DNA of 64,000 nt from Roseomonas haemaphysalidis (lineage in GTDB: Bacteria; Pseudomonadota; Alphaproteobacteria; Acetobacterales; Acetobacteraceae), in contig NZ_CP061178.1 of assembly GCF_017355405.1 (NCBI RefSeq), forward strand, positions 186,001-250,000, given 5' to 3'. How positions within the stretch are numbered: position 1 is the stretch's first letter; each line of letters opens with the position of its first letter. The notes beneath the pieces were generated by a model that saw only the letters and a program-made list of their open reading frames with translations, was not told where the DNA came from and did not search any database. Below are positions 9,047 to 18,191 of this stretch, one piece after another. Position numbers and translations under genes: made by a program.

Positions 9047-9870
9047 CCGGAAGCAAGAGAAACGGCTGGGTCTACATTCCCGTAGCGGTGCTAGTGGCCG
9101 TGACCGTGCTGCCATTCCTGTGGGTGGTGGTGTCCTCCTTCAAAACATTGGAAGAACTCTACAGCCTACCGCTGCATCTGCTGCCGCAGCACGCTACCCT
9201 GGCGAACTACGTCAACGTCCTCTACCAGTCCAACATCCCGCGCTACTTTCTAAACAGCACCATCGTCTCGCTTGGTTCCACCGCCATAGGATTGGTCTTC
9301 GCTATCCCTGCCGCCTACGGGTTGGCGCGGTTTCGCTTCAAAGGCAACGGGCTGCTGCAGAGCTTCATCCTGATCTGCCACCTGTTGCCCACCGCGGCGC
9401 TGATCATTCCGCTCTATGTGATGTTCGGCTATCTCCGCCTGCTGAACTCCTATGTGGGGCTCATCCTCGCCTATCTGATCCTGACCTTGCCGCTCAGCAT
9501 CTGGATGCTGACTGGCTATTTCCGCTCCATCCCGGCGGAGCTGGAGGAGGCGGCGGTGATCGATGGCGCGTCGCGCCTGACGGTGCTTTTGCGCATCATG
9601 CTACCGCTGTCGTTGCCTGGCGTAGTGGTGATCGTGCTTTACGCCTTCGTGGCCACTTGGAACGAATTCATCTTCGCCCTCAGCTTCGCATCCGACCCCA
9701 GCGTGAAGACGCTGCCGATCGGCGTCGCCGAGTTCACCACCTCCACCGATACGGACTGGGGAGCGATCATGGCGGCATCCGTGATCATGACGCTTCCCGT
9801 CGCCTTCGTGTTCTTCGCCCTGCAACGGCTGTTCGTCGGCGGGCTGCTCGCCGGCGCGGTCAAGGGGTGA
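9043..9870 (+). CDS. Carbohydrate ABC importer permease, MalG/UgpE type
   Basis: A 275-aa inner-membrane partner of the preceding permease. The ATG at 9043 overlaps the upstream stop by 4 bp (ATGA), which decides the start and implies coupled translation; a longer open frame upstream only shadows the first permease. The coupling loop is LEEAAVIDGASRLTVLLRIMLPL, and the late ATWNEFIFALSF segment is typical of MalG proteins. No ATPase gene follows, so the importer must borrow a MalK-like ATPase encoded elsewhere. The ugpC-type gene at 19191-20282 is the only such gene in this window. Confidence 0.93.
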   Translation: MTGSKRNGWVYIPVAVLVAVTVLPFLWVVVSSFKTLEELYSLPLHLLPQHATLANYVNVLYQSNIPRYFLNSTIVSLGSTAIGLVFAIPAAYGLARFRFKGNGLLQSFILICHLLPTAALIIPLYVMFGYLRLLNSYVGLILAYLILTLPLSIWMLTGYFRSIPAELEEAAVIDGASRLTVLLRIMLPLSLPGVVVIVLYAFVATWNEFIFALSFASDPSVKTLPIGVAEFTTSTDTDWGAIMAASVIMTLPVAFVFFALQRLFVGGLLAGAVKG

Positions 9871-9910
9871 GCCGCATGCCTGTTCCACCACGTCCTGGAG
9901 CGCTGTCGTC

Positions 9911-11068
9911 ATGAAGATCGCCCGCATCATCCCATGGATCGTCCGGACACGTGGTACGCCCTGGGGAGAGTTCCTGTTCGTTGAAGTCCGGACCGACGAG
10001 GGCGTGACCGGTTGGGGTGAGATTACAACGACCACCCGCATGGCCAACCGCGCGGTCGGTGCCATCCTGCGCCAGCTGAATGATTTGCTGGTCGGCGATG
10101 ATCCTGAGCAGATCGAGAAGATCTGGCACAAGGTGTTCCGTGCCTTCACCTATATGGGGAGCCGCGGCGCGCCGACGCATTGCATCAGCGCCATCGACAT
10201 CGCGTTATGGGACATCCGCGGCAAGGTGCTCGGTCTGCCCATCTACAAGCTGCTCGGCGGCAAGGTGCGCGACGACATCGAGCTCTATACCCACCCGGAC
10301 CAAAGCAAGTTTACGAGCCGCGAGGCGGTGTTCGAGGAGATCCGCGGCATTGTCGAATCTGGTCATACCGCTTTGAAGTTCGACCCCTTCCCACATTACG
10401 AGGGCCCCGCACGACGGCGGGACGGCTACCTTCATGGCGAGATGACCCGTGCCGGCGAGCGGACAGCCTGTGAGCTGACCGCCTGGGTGCGCGAGGCGGC
10501 CGGGCCGGACATCGAGATACTGATCGACGCGCATGGCCGCTTCAATGTGCCGACAGCAGTACGCCTTTGCCGCGCACTGGAAGACGCCGGTGACATCGAC
10601 TGGTTCGAGGAGCCGGTACCGGTCGAGAGCTACCACGCCCTCCATCAGGTGCGGGAGCGTATCAACACACATATCGCTGTCGGCGAACGACTGCACACGC
10701 GGTGGGACTTCGTTCCAGTGTTGGAGAAGGAACTGGCTGACTACATCATGCCAGACGTGACCTGGACCGGTGGCATCTCCGAGATGAAAAAAGTGGCCAC
10801 GATGGCCGAGGCGTACTACGTGCCCATCTCGCCACACGATGCAGGAGGCCCGATCAATGTGGTGGCCGGCGCGCAAGTGATGATGACGGTGCCGAACTTC
10901 TATAAGTTGGAAACCTCTCATCATGATCTCAGCTACTATGACGTGATGATCCAGGCGCCGCTCGACAACTCAGGCGGCCGCCTCAAACTATCTGATGCGC
11001 CAGGTCTCGGTGTCGAGATGAATATGGACTACTTGCACGGTAATTTCTTGGATGGGTTCGGCGAATAA
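9911..11068 (+). CDS. Mandelate racemase/muconate lactonizing (enolase-superfamily) dehydratase, sugar-acid type
   Basis: A 385-aa TIM-barrel enzyme of the enolase superfamily. Metal ligands are visible as the Asp of LIDAHGR, the Glu of WFEEPVP and the Glu of VGERLHT. The late ISPHDAGGP supplies the catalytic His of the mandelate-racemase/galactonate-dehydratase subgroup. Such enzymes remove water from an aldonate to give a 2-keto-3-deoxy acid. It closes the operon 40 bp after the second permease. The expected next step, an aldol split, could be carried out by the RraA-like protein at the operon's start. The exact sugar acid is not predictable. D-galactonate dehydratase is a reasonable family comparison, not a firm assignment. 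Confidence 0.9.
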   Translation: MKIARIIPWIVRTRGTPWGEFLFVEVRTDEGVTGWGEITTTTRMANRAVGAILRQLNDLLVGDDPEQIEKIWHKVFRAFTYMGSRGAPTHCISAIDIALWDIRGKVLGLPIYKLLGGKVRDDIELYTHPDQSKFTSREAVFEEIRGIVESGHTALKFDPFPHYEGPARRRDGYLHGEMTRAGERTACELTAWVREAAGPDIEILIDAHGRFNVPTAVRLCRALEDAGDIDWFEEPVPVESYHALHQVRERINTHIAVGERLHTRWDFVPVLEKELADYIMPDVTWTGGISEMKKVATMAEAYYVPISPHDAGGPINVVAGAQVMMTVPNFYKLETSHHDLSYYDVMIQAPLDNSGGRLKLSDAPGLGVEMNMDYLHGNFLDGFGE

Positions 11069-11300
11069 CGAAGCGATAGCGCCGAGCAAATCCGATCTGT
11101 CGGCTTAATGATATGTGAACAGGGGCTAGCACGCGCTTGAATAAGCGGCCGAGCACAAGCCTCTCCCTCTCATATTCAAGATAAGCTAGCATGGTAGATG
11201 CGACGATGCGTCGGCTTCATCGCACTGTGCTGCCAGTGCTGCCAGACTTTCGGAAGCCGGACTATGCATCTCATCGTCGACTTATTCGCTGTTGCCGCAC

Positions 11301-12113
11301 TCAACCTGCCGGTGGTCGACCGAGCCGTGCATTCTGTGCCAGCGATGTCGAAATTGTAGCAGCGGTGCGGACCACGGCTTGGCGGATGCGCTCCATTGCT
11401 TCCTCGCTCTTGTCGCCGAGGAAGGGGACGCTGATGGCAGCAACGACATGCCCGTTGGGGTCCCGAATTGGTGCGGCGAAGGCACGCACCAGTCCGGAAT
11501 ACTCGCTGATATCGCTGGACCAGCCCTGGTGCCGGATCGTAGCTAGCTCCGTGCGAAGTACTGCCGGATCGACCGGTGTCTGTGGCGTGTAGGCATGTAG
11601 CGGGCGCTGCAATATCTGATCAATCCGCTTGGGCTCAAGATAAGCCATAAGGAGCTTTCCTGCAGCACCAGCGTGATAGGGTAGAAGGCGGCCAGGATTG
11701 ATCGACAAACCGTATTCATGCGCGGCATGCGCGGTGGCAACGACCAGGATGCCATTATCGCCATGGATCGAAATCTTGCTGGCTTCGTTCGTGGCGTCTG
11801 TCAGGCGCTCTAGGTGCGGGCGACCAATCTCTGCGAAATCATAATGGCCACCCTCCACAACCTGGGCCGCTAACGCCAGCAGTCTGGGCCCCAACAAATA
11901 GGCCGCGCCGCTGCTGCGCCGGACCATCCCATGGTGTTCCAGCGTGTTCAGGACCCGGTATACTGTGGACCGCGGCAGTGCGAGCGAAGTTGCGATATCC
12001 TTGATGGAGGCGCCGCCTTGGCGATGCTGCAGCAGATCAAGGATGTCCATCATCCTGTCGATGATGGGGACACCGTTTTTCAGGCCTTCGTCCGTTTCTC
12101 GCGCGTCCGACAT
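11301..12113 (-). CDS. IclR-family transcriptional regulator
   Basis: A 270-aa regulator, the normal IclR size. The N-terminal winged helix is clear (SIKDIATSLALPRSTVYRVLNTLEHHGMV). The C-terminal effector domain has the family's YHAGAAGKLLMAYL and IRDPNGHVVAAISVP. The ATG at 12113 was chosen because it yields the family length; longer in-frame versions reach 12359 but add 82 unconserved residues. The gene faces the sugar-acid operon end to end, and IclR proteins commonly control such pathways with the sugar acid or its product as effector. A 15-bp palindrome lies about 115 bp before the start. Confidence 0.92.
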   Translation of the reverse strand: MSDARETDEGLKNGVPIIDRMMDILDLLQHRQGGASIKDIATSLALPRSTVYRVLNTLEHHGMVRRSSGAAYLLGPRLLALAAQVVEGGHYDFAEIGRPHLERLTDATNEASKISIHGDNGILVVATAHAAHEYGLSINPGRLLPYHAGAAGKLLMAYLEPKRIDQILQRPLHAYTPQTPVDPAVLRTELATIRHQGWSSDISEYSGLVRAFAAPIRDPNGHVVAAISVPFLGDKSEEAMERIRQAVVRTAATISTSLAQNARLGRPPAG

Positions 12114-12566
12114 GGGTCCCCGAACATTGATATCGTAAGTGACTGAAGAGAAGCTCTTCTCGGCAAGGTAATGCAAGATGCGAAGAGCGGGATCGGCATG
12201 GCGCGCATCGTACCCCATCCTGCATAATCCAAACACTGTTTGGCTACTCCCGTGAGCCAGTCTGGTCCGGTAGCTAGCAGCCGTCTTGCTGAGCTTGCGA
12301 AGCAGTGCTGCGACGGGGCGAAAGGTCGGTATCAGCGCCGAGGAGCTGTGGTTGAGCAAGGACCAATCCTACCTGCAGCGGAGTACAGAGCATTGAGCGG
12401 AGACAATGAGGAGGTTTTTCCGGCGCGGTTTGACTGTTGTTTGGCGCGCCACTGCCGGGGTAAGTGGTACTGCGCTGCAAGCAGAGACCTTATGGTCCAC
12501 AGCGAGTCTGCCGCTCCTCCATCGGCGAGTAGGGCGGCAAAGCTGGTCCAAGCGCCGCCAAGCTCT
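12114..12566. other. 453-bp gap upstream of the IclR gene
   Basis: No convincing gene is seen. The part nearest the IclR start could encode an N-terminal extension of that protein, but nothing in it resembles a known domain. The only ordered element is the palindrome at 12229-12243. The rest, up to the end of the UTRA regulator gene, holds overlapping short frames with no ribosome sites. Confidence 0.45.
12229..12243. promoter_or_regulatory. Perfect 7-1-7 palindrome, candidate IclR operator
   Basis: CCAAACA-C-TGTTTGG lies 116 bp before the chosen IclR start. IclR proteins bind palindromes of roughly this length and often repress their own gene. No second copy was noticed before the sugar-acid operon, so the link is inference. 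Confidence 0.45.
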
Positions 12567-13331
12567 TCAACATGATCTCGTAGCACAGGCATCCCCCCCG
12601 GAATTAACCTCGATAAGCACGGCATCATGTCGCCAGTATTCAAGGTCGCAGTCTCGGCTCGACCCATCGGCGACATGGTTGACGCGGGCCACAAGCAGTG
12701 CCGGGCTGCCGGGGGCCGCACGCAGCGGCTTCGCGGCCTCGGGCGGCAGGGGCGCCGGGAGGATGTTGAAGCGCAGCGAGCCGTAGGTCAGCCCATAGGC
12801 GTCGCGGTATAATTCGGTCAGGGACGCCGACAAGTCGTGCTGTAGCAGTCCTGGAAGTGTTTCACCGTCGAGATAATGCTCGACATAGAGCACCGGTCGG
12901 TCATCGATGCTGCGCAACCGGCGGATGCACAGCAACGGCTTGTTTTCCGGCGAGCCCATCATCTGCCGGACAAGAACGGGTGGCGACACCAGCGCGGTGT
13001 CCAGCAAACAGGTATGGGGCCGGCGCCCCTGGTCGCGGACGCTGCGCTCGAAGTGCCCACGGCTAAGCGGATCGTAGCGGAAGCGCGGGGGCGAGACGAA
13101 CCAGCCACGCCGCCCTTCGCGAAAGATCAGTCCTTCTGCTTCCAGTCGCAGAAGCACCTCATGCATCGTCACGCGATGCGTGTCGTACTGCGCGCAAAGC
13201 AGTCGTTCCGACGGCAGGCGCCCACCCGGTGGGGCGCCGCCTTTGTCCAGCCAGAGCACAAGCGCCTGATGGATCGTTCCCATCCGTCCGCCAGGCACCT
13301 TCGCCTCGGTCGGGGCCTCACGCATGGTCAT
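12567..13331 (-). CDS. GntR-family regulator with UTRA effector domain (HutC/PhnF type)
   Basis: A 254-aa regulator. Residues about 15-80 form the GntR winged helix (GRLPSERLLCAQYDTHRVTMHEVLLRLEAEGLI, with the following wing). The rest is a UTRA domain, with VLYVEHYLDG and the late DLEYWRHDAVLIEV strands usual for HutC/PhnF proteins. Two in-frame ATGs (13331, 13325) could both serve. It is divergent from the large metallophosphoesterase gene with only about 100 bp between them, so it probably controls that gene. Some UTRA regulators respond to phosphonates or amino sugars, but the effector here is unknown. Confidence 0.9.
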   Translation of the reverse strand: MTMREAPTEAKVPGGRMGTIHQALVLWLDKGGAPPGGRLPSERLLCAQYDTHRVTMHEVLLRLEAEGLIFREGRRGWFVSPPRFRYDPLSRGHFERSVRDQGRRPHTCLLDTALVSPPVLVRQMMGSPENKPLLCIRRLRSIDDRPVLYVEHYLDGETLPGLLQHDLSASLTELYRDAYGLTYGSLRFNILPAPLPPEAAKPLRAAPGSPALLVARVNHVADGSSRDCDLEYWRHDAVLIEVNSGGDACATRSC

Positions 13332-13375
13332 GAAACTTTCGCCATCCTGCCGTCACATCATCCGCTGGACTAGTC
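13326..13375. promoter_or_regulatory. Divergent control region with a GACTAGTC palindrome and a weak Pho-box-like stretch
   Basis: The gap between the UTRA regulator and the metallophosphoesterase gene holds GACTAGTC at 13368-13375, a candidate operator core. From 13326, GGTCATGAAACTTTCGCC matches the enterobacterial Pho box in about 12 of 18 positions, but its second half-site is poor. The match overlaps the regulator's start codons. Both calls are tentative. Confidence 0.25.
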
Positions 13376-13433
13376 TAACCCGGTCCGCAACTCCCCGTCA
13401 TCCGGGGAAGGGATCGTCAGCGGAGCGCAGTTC

Positions 13434-16400
13434 ATGGCCATTTTCCCGAATTCCTTCCAGGACATGCTTGTCCGGCGCGGTGCCGAGGCACGCGCAATTG
13501 ACCTTGATGCGCAGTTCGGCACGGGCATGAGCTACCGGGTTGAAACCTCGAAGGGGGAGGTGGCGGCGGCCAGCATTTCCGGCGGAACGCTGCTGCTGGA
13601 CTTCGCGGCCCTGGGTCACAGCGATGTGCGGGTGGTGGCGACCGACGCCCTGGGCGCGGAAGTCACCGATAGCTTCCGCGTCCGTGTGGCGGGCGAGAAC
13701 GCTTATACCATCGCGGTGGTGCCGGACACCCAGGACTACACACTGAATGCCTCCCTGAACGCCACCTTCGGGCGCATGACCCAGTGGCTCTTGGACAACA
13801 AGGACAGCCACAACATTCAGTTCGTCACCCACGTGGGAGACGTCACCTACAACAACCTTTCCCGTGAATGGGATGTGGCCAAGGCGGCGTTGAGCAAGCT
13901 GGATGGCGTGATCCCTTACGCGCTCGGGCCCGGCAACCACGACCTGGCCCCGGGCGGCTCTGCCAATGACCGCAGCCAGGACCGGCTGAGCGAATTCTTT
14001 TCGCCAGCCGATGCCGCGGCGCGGGACGACAGCTTCGGCGGCGTCTACGACCGTGAGCCGGCAAGCTACCAGAACAACTACCACACCTTCACGGCGCCGG
14101 ATGGCACGCCCTGGCTGGTGCTGACGCTGGAATTTGGCCCGCGCGACGATGTGCTCCGCTGGGGCGGCGAGGTGATCGAGGCGCATCTGGACCATCGCGT
14201 CATCATCACCACCCACGGCTACATGGCGCTCGACGGCCGCACCGGTCCACTGACGGAGCGTTTGACGGGCGAGAACGGCGGCACCTCCTACGGCGTCGGC
14301 AATGACATCCGTGGCGCGGCGGATGGCGACCGCATCTGGACGGAACTGGCCGGCAAATACCCCAACGTCGCCTTCACCTTCTCGGGCCATAACTTCGGCG
14401 ATGGCGCGCAGACGCAGGTCAGCACCGGCGCCGGTGGGCAGCCGGTGCACCAGATGTTCGTCAACTACCAGAACGGCATCGCGCGCGAGGTCACGGGCAA
14501 TGGCGACCCGGCGCTGGGGCGTGCCGGCGGCAACGGCGCCATCCGCCTGGTGGTGGTGGACCCGGACAACGACACCGTGTCCACCGAGACCTACTTTGTG
14601 GAACTGAACGACTACCTGGACGGCTTTCGCGGGCGGGAGGTGTTCGGTCGCGACGGGCTGACCGGCCCCTACATTGGCCACCAGGAAGAGTTCTCTGGGG
14701 TCGACCTGTCCACCCCCGCCGGATTTTCCCTGGCCCGCGCGGGCGACGACCTGTTCGTGTCGACGGCGGGTGAGGAAGCGGTGGTGCGCCTCGATGCCAG
14801 CGCCTCGGTGCTGGTGGCCGGCAGCGCCCACAGCATCCTGTGGCGGGACGCGGCGGGCGAGATCCTGGCCACCGGGCTGACGCCGGAACTGCGGCTGGCG
14901 GGCGGCGAGCACCGGCTGACGCTGGAGATCACCAACCAGGCTGGGCTGACCACCCGCGACGCGCTGAACGTCACCATCTCCACCCCGGCCACCCTGCTGA
15001 GCGAGAATTTCAATGATGGCGACCCGGCGGGCTGGGTCGTGCCGGCGGGCGAGGGCGGCCTGCGCTTCGGCACGGCGGAGGCGCTTGGCGTCGCGCCGCT
15101 GCCGGGGGGCGAGGCCGCGTTGCTGGCCTTTCCGAAGTTCGCTGCCAACCAGTGGCTGCAGCTTGACCCCGGCGTCCCGGCGCAGACCACCGATGGCCGC
15201 ATCACCAGCTACACCCTGGTGATGGACCTGCTGGTGGAGGACGGCGAGGCCTGGACTTCCATCTTCCAGACAGCCACCGGCAACAGCGGCGACGCCGAGA
15301 TCTATCTGCGCAACAACAACGACGGCACCGCCGGCATCGGCATCTCTGGCAACTACCAGGGCAGCCTGACCTATGGCGCCTGGCACCGTATCGGATTGAC
15401 CATCGAGCCGGCGGATGGGGGCGGCGTGCTGATCCGCAAGTTCATCGACGGTGCCAAGGTTGGAGAGCAGGTGGTGGCCGATGCCGCGCGCTTCGCGGTG
15501 GACGCGGACAAGGGACTGCTGCTGTTCGCCGAGCCCGCCCAGGCGACCTCGGGCGGCGTGGTCGGGCACGTGGTCTTCGCCGGCGGCGCGCTGCCGGAGG
15601 CGACCCTGGCGGGCTTCGGTGCCGCGCGCGCCGGCGGCATCCTGGATGCCGCGGCGCCGCTGCCCGGCGCCACGCAGTTCGGCTTCGATGGCGGTGAGCT
15701 GCGGGCGGAGATCGGCGCCGGCACGCTCGGGGCTGTGCAGCCCGCCCAGGCGCCGCTGATGAAGGTGGTCGGCACCGTGCATTCCGGCGACGCGGGCGAG
15801 GCGGGCCTGGAAGGCCGCCTGCTGGACCGCTCCAATGCCGAGGACAACCTCCTGGTGTGGCAGGGCGAGGGTTCGGACGGCTGGCAGGATTATGTTCTGG
15901 ACGCCACGCTGCGCTCGCTGGACACCGACAGCTTCGGCGTGGTGTTCCGCTGGCAGGACCCGTCCAACCATTACCGCCTGACGCTGGACGCGGCGGGCGA
16001 CGCGCGCAGCCTGGTCAAGGTGCAGGACGGCATGGAGACGGTGCTGGCGGAGGTGCCGCAGGGCTACCGGCTGGATGCTGACATGGCGCTGCGGGTTGCC
16101 GTCACCGGCAACGAGATCCGCGTGCTGCTGGACGGGCATGACGTCTTCGGTGGCCCGGTGGTGGATGCGAACCCGCTTGCCACCGGCACCGTGGGCCTGC
16201 TGTCGGACCGTCAGAAAGGCGCTAGTTTCGACGACGTGCAGGTCACTGCCGCGGCGCTGACCGCCCATGCCGGCAGCGACCTGCGGCTGCTGGATCTTGA
16301 CGGCGACGGCCGCGCCGAGGTGACGCTGAACGGCACGGCTTCCTTCGGTCCCGAGGCGATCACGGGCTTTCGCTGGAGCTGGGACGGCAAGGGCGCGGCG

Positions 16401-18116
16401 GAGGGCGCCGTGGCCGGGGCCAGCATAACGACCGGCCGCCATTCCATCACGCTGACGGCCACCGACGCGGCGGGCGCGACCGCATCCGACAGCGTGGCGG
16501 TGGAGGTGGTGGGTCGCGAGCGGGTGCTGGCGCATGATGACTTTTCCGCCGGCATGGGCCGCTGGACCGTGGTGGACGAGGGCGACCTGGGCGGTGTCTC
16601 CGCCTGGTCCGTGGCCGATGGCCGCATCCGGCAGGACGGCGACATCCACAGCCGGCAGCTCACCTCCAACGGCAATGCCAGCAACGCGGACCCCTGGAAC
16701 GCGGGCTGGAGCCCGTTGGGTGACGTTGTGTACGGCCTGCGAAAGGGCACTTACGCGCTGTATGACGACGACGCCGCGCAGGGCTGGCAGGACTATTCGG
16801 TGGAAGCCACGCTGCGCACGGAGGACACCCAGGGCATTGGCCTGCTGTTCCACTACAAGGATGCCGCCAACTACCTGAAGCTGGAGATGGACCGTGACAC
16901 GGGCCTGATCCAGGTGCTGCGCATGCAGGACGGTCGTGAGGATCTGGTGGCCCGCACCCTAAACCTCTACGAGGTGGGCGCCGACATGCGCCTGCGTCTG
17001 GACGTGCAGGACGGCCGCGTGCAGGCCTGGCTGGACGGCGAGGCGGTGTTCGCCGCCCCCGCGGAAACGGGCCTGCCGCCCGGCGGTACCATTGGCCTGT
17101 ATTCCTGGGGCAGCCAGGGTGTCTCCTTCGACGATGTCACCGTGATCCGGCTGGAGGCGGTACCGGCCGCCGCCACGCCGGTCGCGGCGGGGCCCGGGGG
17201 CGGGCTGCTGGCCGGCACGGCGGGCAACGACCACTTCCTCGGCGGCGCCGGGCAGGACGTGGTGCAATATGCCGGGCTGCGGGCGGAACACGACATCCGC
17301 TCCGGTGCCGGGTTGCTGCAGGTGGCCGGTGCGGAAGGCATTGACTTGGTTCAGGACGTGGAAACCGTGCGCTTTCTCGATGGCCGCTATGAGCTGTCCG
17401 GCGACAGCACGGCCCACCTGATCGACCGCTTGTACCAGGGGGCGCTGGGGCGGGGCTCGGATGCCGCCGGCCTCGCTTTCTGGGACGACCTGCTGGGCGA
17501 AGGTGCCACCCTGGCCACGGTGGCATCGGGCATTCTCGCTTCCGCAGAGGCCGCCGCGCGTCCGGAGGCCGGCAACGCCGCCTTCGTGCAGGAACTGTAC
17601 CGCACCCTGCTGGGCCGCGAAGCCAATGCCGCCGAAACCGGCTTCTGGAGCGAGGGATGGGAACGGTCGGACGTGCTGCACGGCATCGCCGCCTCACGCG
17701 AGGCCGTGACGTTCGGCGGCGACGGGCCCCTGGTCGTGGCGGACCGCGACATGCTGGAAGTGTCACGGGCATATCAGGTGCTGCTGGGCCGCGACGTCGA
17801 TCGGGACGGGCTGGCTTTTTGGGACGCGCAGTTGGGGGCCGGCCAGCCGCTGAGTGGCGTGCTGTCCGGCATCGCCGCCTCGGCCGAGTTCACGGCCCGT
17901 GCCACCATGGCGGGACCGGAGGATGCGAACTTCGTGACCCGCCTCTACGGCGATGCCTTCGACCGCACCCCCACCGCACCCGAGGTCGATTTCTGGGTGT
18001 CCCGCCTGGCCGGTAGCGAGCTTGACCGGCGCGAGGTGGCGATCGCCTTTGCCGAGGCGCCGGAAGGGGAAGCAGCGTTGCAGCAACTGGCGACAGACGG
18101 CTTCCTGTTCGCCTGA
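13434..18116 (+). CDS. Very large secreted-type metallophosphoesterase with jelly-roll, PKD-like, RTX-like and DUF4214 regions
   Basis: A 1560-aa protein. Residues about 90-390 form a calcineurin-like phosphoesterase: VVPDTQDY, THVGDVTYNN, GPGNHD, TTHGY and SGHNF supply the dimetal ligands. Then come PKD/Ig-like stretches and three lectin- or LamG-like jelly-roll regions; the last two are related to each other (shared GWQDY, SFDDV). Near residue 1255, GTAGNDHFLGGAGQD is a single RTX-like calcium repeat. The end holds about three DUF4214 units (LYQGALGRGSDAAGLAFWDD, LYRTLLGREANAAETGFW and similar). There is no N-terminal signal, and RTX plus DUF4214 suggest type I secretion, though no secretion genes are in the window. 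It likely splits extracellular phosphodiesters. GGAG lies before the ATG. Confidence 0.88.
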   Translation: MAIFPNSFQDMLVRRGAEARAIDLDAQFGTGMSYRVETSKGEVAAASISGGTLLLDFAALGHSDVRVVATDALGAEVTDSFRVRVAGENAYTIAVVPDTQDYTLNASLNATFGRMTQWLLDNKDSHNIQFVTHVGDVTYNNLSREWDVAKAALSKLDGVIPYALGPGNHDLAPGGSANDRSQDRLSEFFSPADAAARDDSFGGVYDREPASYQNNYHTFTAPDGTPWLVLTLEFGPRDDVLRWGGEVIEAHLDHRVIITTHGYMALDGRTGPLTERLTGENGGTSYGVGNDIRGAADGDRIWTELAGKYPNVAFTFSGHNFGDGAQTQVSTGAGGQPVHQMFVNYQNGIAREVTGNGDPALGRAGGNGAIRLVVVDPDNDTVSTETYFVELNDYLDGFRGREVFGRDGLTGPYIGHQEEFSGVDLSTPAGFSLARAGDDLFVSTAGEEAVVRLDASASVLVAGSAHSILWRDAAGEILATGLTPELRLAGGEHRLTLEITNQAGLTTRDALNVTISTPATLLSENFNDGDPAGWVVPAGEGGLRFGTAEALGVAPLPGGEAALLAFPKFAANQWLQLDPGVPAQTTDGRITSYTLVMDLLVEDGEAWTSIFQTATGNSGDAEIYLRNNNDGTAGIGISGNYQGSLTYGAWHRIGLTIEPADGGGVLIRKFIDGAKVGEQVVADAARFAVDADKGLLLFAEPAQATSGGVVGHVVFAGGALPEATLAGFGAARAGGILDAAAPLPGATQFGFDGGELRAEIGAGTLGAVQPAQAPLMKVVGTVHSGDAGEAGLEGRLLDRSNAEDNLLVWQGEGSDGWQDYVLDATLRSLDTDSFGVVFRWQDPSNHYRLTLDAAGDARSLVKVQDGMETVLAEVPQGYRLDADMALRVAVTGNEIRVLLDGHDVFGGPVVDANPLATGTVGLLSDRQKGASFDDVQVTAAALTAHAGSDLRLLDLDGDGRAEVTLNGTASFGPEAITGFRWSWDGKGAAEGAVAGASITTGRHSITLTATDAAGATASDSVAVEVVGRERVLAHDDFSAGMGRWTVVDEGDLGGVSAWSVADGRIRQDGDIHSRQLTSNGNASNADPWNAGWSPLGDVVYGLRKGTYALYDDDAAQGWQDYSVEATLRTEDTQGIGLLFHYKDAANYLKLEMDRDTGLIQVLRMQDGREDLVARTLNLYEVGADMRLRLDVQDGRVQAWLDGEAVFAAPAETGLPPGGTIGLYSWGSQGVSFDDVTVIRLEAVPAAATPVAAGPGGGLLAGTAGNDHFLGGAGQDVVQYAGLRAEHDIRSGAGLLQVAGAEGIDLVQDVETVRFLDGRYELSGDSTAHLIDRLYQGALGRGSDAAGLAFWDDLLGEGATLATVASGILASAEAAARPEAGNAAFVQELYRTLLGREANAAETGFWSEGWERSDVLHGIAASREAVTFGGDGPLVVADRDMLEVSRAYQVLLGRDVDRDGLAFWDAQLGAGQPLSGVLSGIAASAEFTARATMAGPEDANFVTRLYGDAFDRTPTAPEVDFWVSRLAGSELDRREVAIAFAEAPEGEAALQQLATDGFLFA

Positions 18117-18131
18117 CAGGGAAGGGGCGGC

Positions 18132-18149
18132 CTGTCACACGCCGGTCAG
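18132..18149 (+). promoter_or_regulatory. Pho-box-like direct repeat upstream of the EEP gene
   Basis: CTGTCACACGCCGGTCAG has two GTCA half-sites exactly 11 bp apart, as in PhoB boxes, and matches the enterobacterial consensus at about 12 of 18 positions. It ends 42 bp before the EEP-family start and just after the metallophosphoesterase stop. It would place the EEP gene under phosphate control. Inference from pattern. Confidence 0.4.
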
Positions 18150-18191
18150 AAAACGGCGTTAAACGGGTCGCCCGCCCTTGGGAAAACCCTC

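Noticed and set aside
12567..13331. Naming the UTRA regulator phnF
   Set aside because: UTRA regulators have many effectors, and no phosphonate uptake genes are adjacent.
13398..16853. A 1151-codon open frame on the minus strand
   Set aside because: It is antisense to the metallophosphoesterase gene, whose frame holds all recognisable motifs. High GC content leaves such shadow frames open.
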